A stretch of 64,000 nt of DNA from Microlunatus capsulatus. Its GTDB lineage: Bacteria > Actinomycetota > Actinomycetes > Propionibacteriales > Propionibacteriaceae. The position numbers and the translations under genes are program-made. The notes beneath the pieces are model-generated. The model was given only the letters and a program-made list of their open reading frames with translations, made no database searches and was not told the origin of the DNA. Shown piece after piece: positions 1 through 7,523 of this stretch; the stretch's first letter is position 1; each line of letters opens with the position of its first letter. The stretch spans positions 1,736,001 through 1,800,000 of the forward strand of contig NZ_JAGIOB010000001.1 in assembly GCF_017876495.1 (NCBI RefSeq). The letters run 5' to 3'.

Positions 1-63
1 GCCGCTGCGGATCTCGTTCATGGCGAAGACGTAGCGTCCCCGTGGCAGCTCGACGTCCGTCAC
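1..63 (-). CDS. N-terminal fragment of an unidentified protein (cut by window edge)
   Basis: Only the first 21 codons are present. The frame opens with GTG at 63 and reads VTDVELPRGRYVFAMNEI before the edge. The start is chosen because a perfect TAGGGT -10 box at 71-76 on the minus strand lies exactly 7 nt before it, the spacing expected for a leaderless actinobacterial transcript. No domain can be recognised from so short a piece, so no function is offered. Confidence 0.45.
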   Translation of the reverse strand, partial: MTDVELPRGRYVFAMNEIRSG

Positions 64-162
64 GGACCTCACCCTAGGGGCGACGCCGTCCCGGTGCCGG
101 GCAGCCACCGGGGGGCCCGGGCGTGTCCGCACCGCCGGCTCCCGGCCGGACCCGGGGACCCG

Positions 163-1809
163 TCAGCGCTTGCGCTGCTTGTTCTGGGCGACCGCCGCGT
201 CGCGCTGTTTGCGCTGCCGCTCCAGCTCCTGGCGCTGCTCCGCCTGGCGGGCGCGGACCGACTCGGCGTCCATCGAGTTGAGCAGCACCAGGGCGGCGAT
301 GCCGGCGATCAGCAGGGACCAGACCGGGGAGAAGCCCAGCAGCATCGGGGCCGTGACCAGGATCGCGACGTCGAACCCGCGGAAGATGTTGGTCATCAGC
401 CCGGGCGGGAAGGCGCCCGCCTGGGTGGAGACCATCGGGGCGCTGAAGTCGACGCCCTTGGCCTGGGTCCAGCGGACCGCGGCCAGCAGGCCGGCGGCGG
501 CGGTGGCCACGGCCATCAGCGAGGCCTCCGGGATGCTCCGGTCCACGGCGCCGTCGCCGAAGCCCCGGTAGGCCGCCGTCGTCAGCACGGCCCAGACGCC
601 GGCGAGGATGGCCGGCACGGTGATCGAGGCCATCTTGATCTGGGCGAGCGAGAACGGCAGGCAGCGGGCGAGCCCGCCGGTCCGGGTGAGCACCCGCAGG
701 CCGCCGAGGGTCGGGATCAGGGCGCCGAACAGCGCCAGCGCCGACAGCACCGGCGTCAGCACGCTCATCCCCAGCGCGTCGGCGGCGTAGGGGACGACGA
801 CGGTCGCCGCCAGCACCACGAGGGGCTGGGGGAACCGGCGCAGCCGCTGCCACTCGCGCCAGGTCAGCGCCTGCACGCCCAGCCCCTGCCCTCGCTGGGG
901 CTTCACGTGCCCCTTCTCGACCGCCCGCCGCTCGACGACGATGTCACGGGCCAGACCGATGTCGAGGGCGAAGAACGCCCCGGAGATGCCGCTGACCAGC
1001 GCCCCGCCGCTCAGCAGCCGGGTGCGGCGGATCTGCCGCAGCCGGACCCGGGCCAGCAGGTAGCTGGCGGCCAGCACCAGCAGGGAGAAGCCGCCGAGCA
1101 CGAGGGCCACCTCGGCCCCCACGTCGTCGCTGATCCCCAGCCGCACCCACTCCGCGGCCACGGCGACGACGAGGAACAGGGCCGCCACCCCGACGAAGCC
1201 GAAGAGGTAGCCGATGGCCTGGGTGAGCCGGGTGCGCTCGACGCCCTGCTGGGCGGCGGCGAAGGCCACCGCGGCGGCGGCCGAGAGCCCGGTGGCGGCG
1301 GCCCAGACGAGGACCTCCCCGCCGGGCGAGCCGGTCAGCGCGGAGACGAGGGCGCCCAGCGCCGCGCCGAGGGCGAAGGCGCCGGCCACAGCGCCGACCA
1401 GCCGGGCGCCGAGCAGCTGGGCCCGCGAGATCGGGGCGTCGAGCAGCCAGAAGCCCTCGGCGGCCGAGGCCAGCACCGGCCCGAACAGCCGGCTGACCGC
1501 CAGCGCCACCGCGACCGCGGCCGCGAAGCCGGCCCAGGGCAGCACCGTCCGCGCGGACAGGCAGGACACCGAGTCGCACTGGGCGATCGTCCGCTGGGCT
1601 TTGAGGACGACGTTGACCAGCATCGCGCCGATCATGAGCGCGCCGATCAGGGCGACGTAGGCGTCGTGGAAGACCTCGGTGAGGTTCTTGGTGGCCCGGC
1701 CGCGCCGCCAGTCGCGGATCAGCCCCTTGAGCTCGCGGGGCGAGGCCGGGTCCCGCGGCGGGCTGGGCTCGGCCCAGCCGTCGGCCTCGGCGGTGTCGAG
1801 GGTGCTCAT
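163..1809 (-). CDS. DUF6297-type integral membrane protein, ABC transporter permease partner
   Basis: A 548-aa polytopic membrane protein. After a charged cytoplasmic N-terminus of about 50 residues come many hydrophobic stretches rich in Ala, Val and Leu, with basic loops between them, and a basic C-terminal tail rich in Arg, Gln and Lys. The start ATG at 1809 overlaps the stop of the upstream ATPase gene (ATGA), so the two are translationally coupled and almost certainly form one two-component ABC exporter. The topology and partner fit the actinobacterial DUF6297 family, which always travels with a small ABC ATPase. The substrate is unknown. Assignment to the family is from memory of sequence style; the permease role is inferred from the coupling. 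Confidence 0.75.
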   Translation of the reverse strand: MSTLDTAEADGWAEPSPPRDPASPRELKGLIRDWRRGRATKNLTEVFHDAYVALIGALMIGAMLVNVVLKAQRTIAQCDSVSCLSARTVLPWAGFAAAVAVALAVSRLFGPVLASAAEGFWLLDAPISRAQLLGARLVGAVAGAFALGAALGALVSALTGSPGGEVLVWAAATGLSAAAAVAFAAAQQGVERTRLTQAIGYLFGFVGVAALFLVVAVAAEWVRLGISDDVGAEVALVLGGFSLLVLAASYLLARVRLRQIRRTRLLSGGALVSGISGAFFALDIGLARDIVVERRAVEKGHVKPQRGQGLGVQALTWREWQRLRRFPQPLVVLAATVVVPYAADALGMSVLTPVLSALALFGALIPTLGGLRVLTRTGGLARCLPFSLAQIKMASITVPAILAGVWAVLTTAAYRGFGDGAVDRSIPEASLMAVATAAAGLLAAVRWTQAKGVDFSAPMVSTQAGAFPPGLMTNIFRGFDVAILVTAPMLLGFSPVWSLLIAGIAALVLLNSMDAESVRARQAEQRQELERQRKQRDAAVAQNKQRKR

Positions 1810-2450
1810 CCGCGCGCCGCCCCCAGCTCGACGACGCGGGTGGCGACGGTCTCGACCAGCGTGGGCTCGTGGCTGGCGAAGACGATGGCGAGGCCCTGCT
1901 GCCGCTCGGCCTTGAGCCGCTGGGCCAGCCAGGCGACGCCCTCGGTGTCGAGGCGCTGCTCGGGCTCGTCGAGGATCAGCAGCTTGCGCGGCCGGACGAA
2001 GGCGGTGGCCAGGGCCAGCCGTCGGCGCTGGCCCGAGGACAGGGTGCCGGGCAGCTGGCCGGACTGCGGGACCAGCTGCACCTCCTCGAGCACCTCGTCG
2101 ACGCGGGCGTCGGGGTCGGGGATGCCGTGCGCGCGGGCGAGCAGGTCGAGGTGCTCGACGACGCTGAGGTCGGGGAAGAAGTCGAGGTCGTCGATGACGG
2201 TCGCGACGTCGCGCCGGATCTGCGGGGAGGTCTCCGACATCGGGTTGCCGAGCACCTCGATGGTGCCCTCGTCCGGGCGGTCGGCGCCGACGAGGCAGCG
2301 CAGCAGCGTCGACTTGCCGGCGCCGTTGCGGCCGGTCAGGGCGATGGCCTCACCCGCGCGCACCTCGAGGGAGAAGGAGTCGATGATCGTCACCGGCCCG
2401 AAGGCCCGGCGGAGGCCGGAGACCTTGAGGACCGTGCTGCGTTTGGCCAT
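1806..2450 (-). CDS. ABC transporter ATP-binding protein
   Basis: A 214-aa single ABC ATPase. Visible motifs are Walker A (GRNGAGKST), signature LSSGQRRRLALA, Walker B (LLILDEPE) and the switch His (FASHEP). The Walker B block is followed by QRLD in place of the usual D-loop spelling (SALD or TGLD). ATG at 2450 is chosen because the codons just upstream contain no start. The stop overlaps the next gene's ATG by 4 nt. It should energise the membrane protein encoded at 163-1809. The short length and lack of an extra domain fit multidrug or lantibiotic-type exporters rather than importers. No binding-protein gene is nearby. Confidence 0.9.
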   Translation of the reverse strand: MAKRSTVLKVSGLRRAFGPVTIIDSFSLEVRAGEAIALTGRNGAGKSTLLRCLVGADRPDEGTIEVLGNPMSETSPQIRRDVATVIDDLDFFPDLSVVEHLDLLARAHGIPDPDARVDEVLEEVQLVPQSGQLPGTLSSGQRRRLALATAFVRPRKLLILDEPEQRLDTEGVAWLAQRLKAERQQGLAIVFASHEPTLVETVATRVVELGAARG

Positions 2451-2530
2451 GGGGACGATTCTGCCCCTCCGCGCCACGTCCCCCGACCGCCGGCGGTCGC
2501 GGGTGTGCGGGGTCCGTGGCCCGACCGTGA

Positions 2531-2558
2531 CCAATCCCGGGGGCCCGCCGTGCCGAAC
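2531..2558 (+). promoter_or_regulatory. Candidate SigK-type ECF promoter of the fasciclin-sigK-rskA unit
   Basis: CCAATCC at 2531-2537 and CCGAAC at 2553-2558 are separated by about 16 nt. This is close to the CCATCC / CCGAAT consensus known for mycobacterial SigK promoters, which drive the fasciclin proteins MPT70 and MPT83. It lies about 60 nt upstream of a fasciclin lipoprotein that precedes sigK, so positive autoregulation is likely. The match is by eye. Confidence 0.5.
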
Positions 2559-2618
2559 CCCTGGCGAGAGACGGACCTGACCAGGCCCGTCCCGCAGTCT
2601 TCGGAAGGACCTCCCCTC

Positions 2619-3290
2619 ATGTTCACCACCACCCGCATCGCCAAGATCGCCGGCCTCGCCGCAGCCCTCGCCCTGCCGCTGACCCTGGCCGCCTGTGGCG
2701 GCACCGAGGCCACCCCCGCCGGCACCTCCACCTCCTCCGCGCCCTCCATGAGCGCCTCCAGCTCCCCCATGGCCAGCCCCTCCATGACCCCCTCCATGAG
2801 CGCCTCCACCGCCGACGCCCCCTTCGGCGCCGCCTGCTCCGCCGTCCCCAAGACCGGCAAGGGCTCCTTCGACGGCATGAGCGCCGACCCCGTCGCCACC
2901 GCCGCCAGCAACAACCCCCTCCTCTCCACCCTCGTCACCGCGGTCAAGAAGGCCGGCCTCGTCGACACCCTCAACACCACCGACAACCTCACCGTCTTCG
3001 CCCCCACCAACGACGCCTTCGCCAAGATCGACAAGAAGACCCTCGACAAGGTCCTCGCCGACAAGGAGATGCTCACCGCGATCCTCACCGAGCACGTCGT
3101 CGGCGAGAAGCTCGACCCGATGACCCTCGCCGGCGAGCACGACAGCCTCAACCCCAAGCAGGGCATCACCGTCGAGGGCTCCGGTGAGAACTTCACCGTC
3201 AACGGCGACGCCAAGGTCCTCTGCGGCAACGTCCAGACCGCCAACGCCACCGTCTACATCATCGACACCGTCCTGCTGCCGAAGTCCTGA
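2619..3290 (+). CDS. Fasciclin-domain surface lipoprotein (MPT83-like)
   Basis: A 223-aa exported lipoprotein. The signal peptide ends in a lipobox LAAC with lipidated Cys26. Residues of about 27-66 form a low-complexity linker of Ser, Thr, Pro, Ala and unusually many Met (repeated PSM/SMSAS motifs). Residues of about 75-223 form one fasciclin (FAS1) domain, with recognisable FAPTNDAFAKI and the terminal VYIIDTVLLP. A GGAAGGAC ribosome site precedes ATG 2619. It is immediately upstream of sigK-rskA; in Mycobacterium tuberculosis the SigK regulon likewise consists of FAS1 proteins MPT70/MPT83. Expected role: cell-surface adhesion or envelope function. Codon use is strongly biased to C-ending codons, suggesting high expression. 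Confidence 0.9.
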   Translation: MFTTTRIAKIAGLAAALALPLTLAACGGTEATPAGTSTSSAPSMSASSSPMASPSMTPSMSASTADAPFGAACSAVPKTGKGSFDGMSADPVATAASNNPLLSTLVTAVKKAGLVDTLNTTDNLTVFAPTNDAFAKIDKKTLDKVLADKEMLTAILTEHVVGEKLDPMTLAGEHDSLNPKQGITVEGSGENFTVNGDAKVLCGNVQTANATVYIIDTVLLPKS

Positions 3291-3358
3291 GCCTGCGGGC
3301 TGCCCCGTGAGACAGTTCCACGACGGCACCCCGTCACCTGACGAAGGAACCCACCGAG

Positions 3359-3985
3359 ATGAACATCTCCGTCGTACCGGCCGGGCCGGGAGGCGAGTCC
3401 TCCCGACCCGAGCCGGTCGCGACCGGGCGCGAGGCCGATGCCGCGCACCTGGTTGAGCTGATGGCCCGCTCCGCCCGGGGCCACGAGGACGCGTTCTCCG
3501 AGCTCTACGACCTCACGTCGTCCCGGATCTACGGGACGGTCCTGCGGGTCCTGCGGTCCGCCGACCACGCGGCCGAGGTCACGCAGGAGGTCTACGTGGA
3601 GGTCTGGCGCCAGTCGGCCCGCTACGCTCCGGACCGGGGCAGCGTGCTGGGCTGGATGACGACGATGGCGCACCGCCGGGCGGTCGACCGGGTCCGCTCG
3701 GTGACCAGCGAGGTGGCGCGCGACGAGCGCTACGCCGTGACCGGGGCCGACCGCGAGGTCGACCACGTGTGGGAGGGCGTCGAGCAGAAGCTCGACGTCG
3801 AGCGCGTCCGCAAGGGGATGGCGAGCCTGACCGCGATCCAGCGGGAGGCGCTCACCCTGGCCTACTTCGGTGGGTACACCCAGAGCCAGGTGGCTTCGTT
3901 GCTGAAGCTGCCGCTCGGAACCGTGAAGACACGAATACGCGACGGCCTCATCGGCCTCCGCGACGCCTTGGGGGTAGAGGCATGA
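3359..3985 (+). CDS. sigK: ECF RNA polymerase sigma factor SigK
   Basis: A 208-aa group IV sigma factor. Region 2 is the DAFSELYDLTSSRIYG ... EVTQEVYVEVWRQ block, with the -10 recognition segment GWMTTMAHRRAVDRVR. Region 4 is TAIQREALTLAYFGGYTQ followed by the helix-turn-helix SQVASLLKLPLGTVKTRIRDG. The ORF starts at ATG 3359 after an AAGGAAC site and ends in a 4-nt overlap with the anti-sigma gene. The organisation fasciclin-sigK-rskA supports the SigK name. Oddity: the protein contains no cysteine at all, so the disulfide-based redox switch described for M. tuberculosis SigK cannot exist here. Confidence 0.9.
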   Translation: MNISVVPAGPGGESSRPEPVATGREADAAHLVELMARSARGHEDAFSELYDLTSSRIYGTVLRVLRSADHAAEVTQEVYVEVWRQSARYAPDRGSVLGWMTTMAHRRAVDRVRSVTSEVARDERYAVTGADREVDHVWEGVEQKLDVERVRKGMASLTAIQREALTLAYFGGYTQSQVASLLKLPLGTVKTRIRDGLIGLRDALGVEA

Positions 3986-4779
3986 GCGAGATCCACGGAG
4001 CCACGGGCTCCTACGTGCTGCACGCACTGGACGCCGACGAGCTCGAGGAGTTCGAGGCGCACCTGGCGGTCTGCCCGACCTGCAGCCGGGAGGTCGTCGA
4101 GTTCTGCGAGACGGCCGCCGAGCTGTCGCTGCTGGCGTCGGCCCCGCCGCCGCCCGCGCTCAAGGGCTCGGTGATGTCCGCCATCAGCGGGGTCCGGGTG
4201 CTGCCGCCCGACGTCCCCGCCGAGGACCAGGGCCCGGTCGTCGAGGCCGTGGACGACGAGCCCGTCGTGGCGGCGGCGCCGGTCACCCGGGTCGACGAGC
4301 TGGCCCTGCGCCGGCAGCGCCGGCTCACCCGGGTGCTGTCCCTGGCCGTGGCCGCCGCCCTCGTGGTGGCGCTGGGGCTGGGCGGCTGGGTGGTGTCGCT
4401 GACGCAGCGGGAGACCCCCGTCGCGACGTCGACGCTGGAGACCGAGCTGCTGAACGCGCCGGACGTCAAGGGCTACACGGTCCCGCTGTCCGGCGGCGGC
4501 CAGGCGACCTTCGTCGCCTCCAAGACGCTGGGCCGGGCGCTGTTCTCCAGCGGGGACCTCCCCGCGCTGCCGGCGGACAAGACCTACCAGCTCTGGACGC
4601 TGTCCGGCTCGCTGACCGATCCCGGCGTCATCACCCCGGACAACATCGTCAGCGGCGGCGGCACGGCGAAGTCCTGGCTGCGCGGCCCGGTGGCGCAGTC
4701 CGGCGCCCTCGCGGTGAGCGTCGAGCCGGCCGGCGGGTCGCAGACCCCGACCGACATCCGGGGCGGCACCAACCTCTGA
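3982..4779 (+). CDS. rskA: Anti-sigma-K factor RskA
   Basis: A 265-aa single-pass membrane anti-sigma factor. The cytoplasmic domain carries the zinc-binding anti-sigma motif H27-x3-C31-x2-C34. A transmembrane helix lies at about residues 117-138 after a basic stretch (RRQRRLTR). The extracytoplasmic C-terminal domain (RskA fold) includes TYQLWTLSG, typical of the family. Its ATG overlaps the sigK stop (ATGA), ensuring stoichiometric synthesis. It is expected to sequester SigK at the membrane until site-1/site-2 proteolysis releases it. The signal is unknown. Confidence 0.92.
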   Translation: MSEIHGATGSYVLHALDADELEEFEAHLAVCPTCSREVVEFCETAAELSLLASAPPPPALKGSVMSAISGVRVLPPDVPAEDQGPVVEAVDDEPVVAAAPVTRVDELALRRQRRLTRVLSLAVAAALVVALGLGGWVVSLTQRETPVATSTLETELLNAPDVKGYTVPLSGGGQATFVASKTLGRALFSSGDLPALPADKTYQLWTLSGSLTDPGVITPDNIVSGGGTAKSWLRGPVAQSGALAVSVEPAGGSQTPTDIRGGTNL

Positions 4780-4780
4780 C

Positions 4781-4832
4781 GACGCACGCACCGGGCCGGT
4801 CCTCCTCGCGGGGGGCCGGCCCGTCGTGCGTC
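4781..4832 (+). terminator. Terminator after rskA
   Basis: Two nested stems: GACGCAC (4781-4787) with GTGCGTC (4826-4832), and GGGCCGG (4793-4799) with CCGGCCC (4816-4822). No U-tract follows, as is usual in high-GC actinomycetes. It separates the sigK unit from menG. Confidence 0.7.
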
Positions 4833-4885
4833 CGGGGCCGCTCGGACGGGCGGAACTGTCAGCCCGGCGTGGCAGGCTTCGCGGC

Positions 4886-5584
4886 GTGGTGGAGAACGCA
4901 CGAGCGACGCTCGAGAAGCGCCGGGCCGACGTGGCGGCGATGTTCGACCGCGTGGCGGTCCGGTACGACCTGCTGAACGACGTGCTCTCGCTCGGCCAGG
5001 ACCGCGCCTGGCGCCGCCGGGTGGTCGAGGCCGTCGCCCCCCGGCCGGGGCAGCGGGTGCTCGACCTCGCGGCCGGCACCGGGACCTCCAGCGAGCCGTT
5101 CGACCGGGCGGGTGCCACCGTCGTCCCCACCGACCTCTCGCTGGGCATGCTCGAGGTCGGCAAGCGGCGCCGCCCGGCGCTCGGCTTCGTCGCCGGCGAC
5201 GCGCTGGCCCTGCCCTACGCCGACGACGCCTTCGACGCTGTCACCATCTCCTTCGGTCTGCGCAACGTCGAGGACACGCTGGGGGCGCTCCGCGAGCTGC
5301 GCCGGGTCACCCGGCCCGGCGGGACGCTCGTCGTCTGCGAGTTCTCCACCCCCACCTGGCGCCCGTTCCGCACGGTCTACTCCGACTACCTGGTGGCGGC
5401 GCTGCCCCGGATCGCCACCGCCCTCTCCCCCAACCCCGCGGCGTACCGCTACCTGGCCGAGTCCATCCAGGCCTGGCCCGACCAGGCGGCGCTGGCCGCG
5501 CTCCTCCAGGAGGCCGGCTGGCAGCAGGTGGAGTGGCGCGACCTCAGTGGCGGGGTCGTGGCCCTGCACCGGGGTCGGGCGTGA
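4886..5584 (+). CDS. menG: Demethylmenaquinone methyltransferase MenG (UbiE family)
   Basis: A 232-aa class I SAM methyltransferase that makes menaquinone from demethylmenaquinone. Visible are the family start [26 protein letters not shown] motif [13 protein letters not shown], the UbiE signature [10 protein letters not shown]-like [11 protein letters not shown], and the tail [13 protein letters not shown] at 4886 is preferred: it starts just before the conserved N-terminus and lies 7 nt after a CAGGCT -10-like box (4873-4878), implying a leaderless mRNA. A longer ATG ORF from 4826 would begin inside the rskA terminator. Other men genes lie 2-7 kb downstream. Confidence 0.9.
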   Translation: MVENARATLEKRRADVAAMFDRVAVRYDLLNDVLSLGQDRAWRRRVVEAVAPRPGQRVLDLAAGTGTSSEPFDRAGATVVPTDLSLGMLEVGKRRRPALGFVAGDALALPYADDAFDAVTISFGLRNVEDTLGALRELRRVTRPGGTLVVCEFSTPTWRPFRTVYSDYLVAALPRIATALSPNPAAYRYLAESIQAWPDQAALAALLQEAGWQQVEWRDLSGGVVALHRGRA

Positions 5585-5597
5585 GCGGCGTGCGCCC

Positions 5598-7523
5598 GTG
5601 ATCGAGGTGGAGGCCGAGGCCGCAGCCGGCAGCGAGCGGCACGCCGTGCTGCTGGGCGCCACGGCTGCCCGCAGCTGCCCGGTGAAGACCCACAACGCCT
5701 TCGACCGCACCGTCCCCCGCCCGCCGGAGGGTTCGGGCGAGCTGCCCGTCCGGGTGCAGGCCGCCCGGACGTTCGAGGCCCAGCAGCTCGAGGCCCTCAT
5801 CGAGGCGGTGCCCGGGCTCGTCGTCGACCTGCGGCTGCTCGACGTCGCCAGCGCCGCGGAGGCCTGCCGGCAGGCGATGGAGGTCGGCGCGGCCGTGGTC
5901 GTCGGCGGCCCGCTGCCCGTCGACGCCGCCGGCCACCGGCTCGGCCGACCGGACCTGCTGGTCCGCGGCGCCGACCGCCCCGACGGCCGGCCCACCTACC
6001 ACCCCGGGGTCGTCAAGGCCCACAAGGTGCTGCTCCCCGCCAAGCGCCGCCCGGTCGAGGAGCCCGCGCCCTCCGCCGAGGCCGACCCGACCCCGTCAGA
6101 CCCCGTCCTGAGCCCGTCGGACCCCGTCCTGAGCCCGTCGGACCCCGTCCTGAGCCCGTCGAAGGAGGAGCCGCCGGTGCCCGCCGTCCGCTGGTCGCCG
6201 CTGGAGGCGCCGCGACCGCTCGACCTGCAGGTGTGGGACGGCGTCGGCCCCCGGCTGGGCAGCCGCGAGGGCGACTTCCTGCAGCTGGCGCACTACCACC
6301 GGATGCTGGAGGCCGCCGGCTTCGCCGCCGCCGAGCCGCTGGGGGCGGTGCTCGCCACCGACACCGTGCGCGAGCGCCCCGCGCACGACGGCGCTCTGCC
6401 CGACGGCCCTGCGCACGACAGCCCTGGGCACCACGAGGGCGCCGTGCTCGCCTGGGTCGACCTGTCCGCGCCGGTCGTGCGCACCTTCTCGCGCAGCGCG
6501 GCGTCCGGCTGGCGGCTGCGCAGCCTGCTGGAGCGCTACGACCACGAGCAGGGCCTGCGCGTCGACGTCGCCCGGGCCGCCGCCGCCCGGACGGGTGACC
6601 CGGCGAGCGACCCGGAGCCCCTGGTGCGACCGGTGGTCCAGCGCGAGTGCCAGACCTGCACGTGGTGGCCGCACTGCCGCACCGAGCTGGCCGACGACGA
6701 GGTGAGCCTGCGGATCGACAAGGGCGCGCTCGACGTGCGCGAGGTGCTCGCGCTCCGCCGCCGCGGCATCGGCACCGTGGCCGAGCTGGCGTCGGCCGAC
6801 CTCGACGCCCTGCTGCCCGGCTACCTGCCCGAGGTGAGCCACCGCACCGGGCCCGAGAAGCGCCTGCGGGTGGCGTCGCGGCGGGCCCGGATGCTCACCG
6901 ACGGGGTGTCCTTCGACCGGGAGACGACCGGGCCGATCGCCGTGCCGGCGGCCGCGCTGGAGGTCGACCTCGACATCGAGAGCGCGGCGGACGGCCGGAT
7001 CTACCTGTGGGGCTTCCTGCTGCACGACACGGCGTCGGCGGACCCGCCGCGCTACGTCGCGTTCAGCCGCTTCACCGCGCTCGACGACGCCGCCGAGGCC
7101 GCGCTCGCCGAGGAGGCCTTCGGCTGGCTCCGCGGTCTGGTCGAGGGTCCGCGGAGCGTCGCCGTCTACCACTACAGCGCCTACGAGCCGACGGCCGTCC
7201 GCACCCTCGCCGCCCGTGAGCCGGGCCACGCGTCCCTGGACTGGGCCGCCGGGTGGGCCGGCCGGTTCGTCGACCTCTACGACGTCGTCAAGGCCCACTT
7301 CTTCGGCGCCGGCGGGCTGGGCCTCAAGCCGATCGCCCAGCACGCGGGCTTCCGCTGGCGCGACGAGGACCCGGGCGGGCTCAACTCCCAGGCCTGGTTC
7401 GCCGACGCCGTCGACGGGCCCGACGAGGCCGCCCGCGAGCGGGCCCGCACCCGGGTGCTGGAGTACAACGAGGACGACGTGCGCGCCACCGCCGTGCTCA
7501 GAGCGTGGCTGCGATCGCGCTGA
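5598..7523 (+). CDS. TM0106-family RecB-like nuclease with RNase H-like C-terminal domain
   Basis: A 641-aa protein of the TM0106/RecB family, thought to act on nucleic acid. The N-terminal third looks like a PD-(D/E)XK nuclease of Cas4/RecB type (GPLPVDAAGHRLGRPDLLVRG). A Cys cluster CQTCTWWPHC resembles Cas4/AddB iron-sulfur ligands. The C-terminal part has the RNase_H_2 pattern LEVDLDIESA ... YNEDDVRATAVL. GTG 5598 is the only in-frame start after menG stops. Residues 168-188 are three exact DPVLSPS repeats encoded by 21-bp DNA repeats, an insertion not expected in the family. Its 3' end overlaps convergent menD by 26 bp. Biological role is uncharacterised. Confidence 0.8.
   Translation: MIEVEAEAAAGSERHAVLLGATAARSCPVKTHNAFDRTVPRPPEGSGELPVRVQAARTFEAQQLEALIEAVPGLVVDLRLLDVASAAEACRQAMEVGAAVVVGGPLPVDAAGHRLGRPDLLVRGADRPDGRPTYHPGVVKAHKVLLPAKRRPVEEPAPSAEADPTPSDPVLSPSDPVLSPSDPVLSPSKEEPPVPAVRWSPLEAPRPLDLQVWDGVGPRLGSREGDFLQLAHYHRMLEAAGFAAAEPLGAVLATDTVRERPAHDGALPDGPAHDSPGHHEGAVLAWVDLSAPVVRTFSRSAASGWRLRSLLERYDHEQGLRVDVARAAAARTGDPASDPEPLVRPVVQRECQTCTWWPHCRTELADDEVSLRIDKGALDVREVLALRRRGIGTVAELASADLDALLPGYLPEVSHRTGPEKRLRVASRRARMLTDGVSFDRETTGPIAVPAAALEVDLDIESAADGRIYLWGFLLHDTASADPPRYVAFSRFTALDDAAEAALAEEAFGWLRGLVEGPRSVAVYHYSAYEPTAVRTLAAREPGHASLDWAAGWAGRFVDLYDVVKAHFFGAGGLGLKPIAQHAGFRWRDEDPGGLNSQAWFADAVDGPDEAARERARTRVLEYNEDDVRATAVLRAWLRSR
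6099..6161 (+). repeat. Three tandem 21-bp repeats inside the nuclease gene, REP-like
   Basis: Three exact head-to-tail copies (6099-6119, 6120-6140, 6141-6161), preceded by a degenerate partial copy. The last copy runs into AAGGAGG. The unit contains GTCCTGAGCCCGTCG, and with the following AAGG it matches the widespread bacterial repeat family CCTTCGACGGGCTCAGGAC (reverse strand). Each copy is 21 bp, a multiple of three, so it adds DPVLSPS to the protein and leaves the frame open. Confidence 0.85.

Noticed and set aside
94-2580. A plus-strand long frame over the ABC exporter genes
   Set aside because: Shadow of the DUF6297-type permease and ATPase genes; no domain and low-complexity composition.
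4826-4885. ATG at 4826 as the menG start
   Set aside because: It would add 20 residues encoded by the rskA terminator stem; GTG 4886 matches the family N-terminus and a leaderless -10.
6099-6161. CRISPR-like direct repeats
   Set aside because: Copies are immediately adjacent with no spacers, are in frame within a gene, and no cas genes are present; the nuclease belongs to TM0106/RecB rather than a cas locus.
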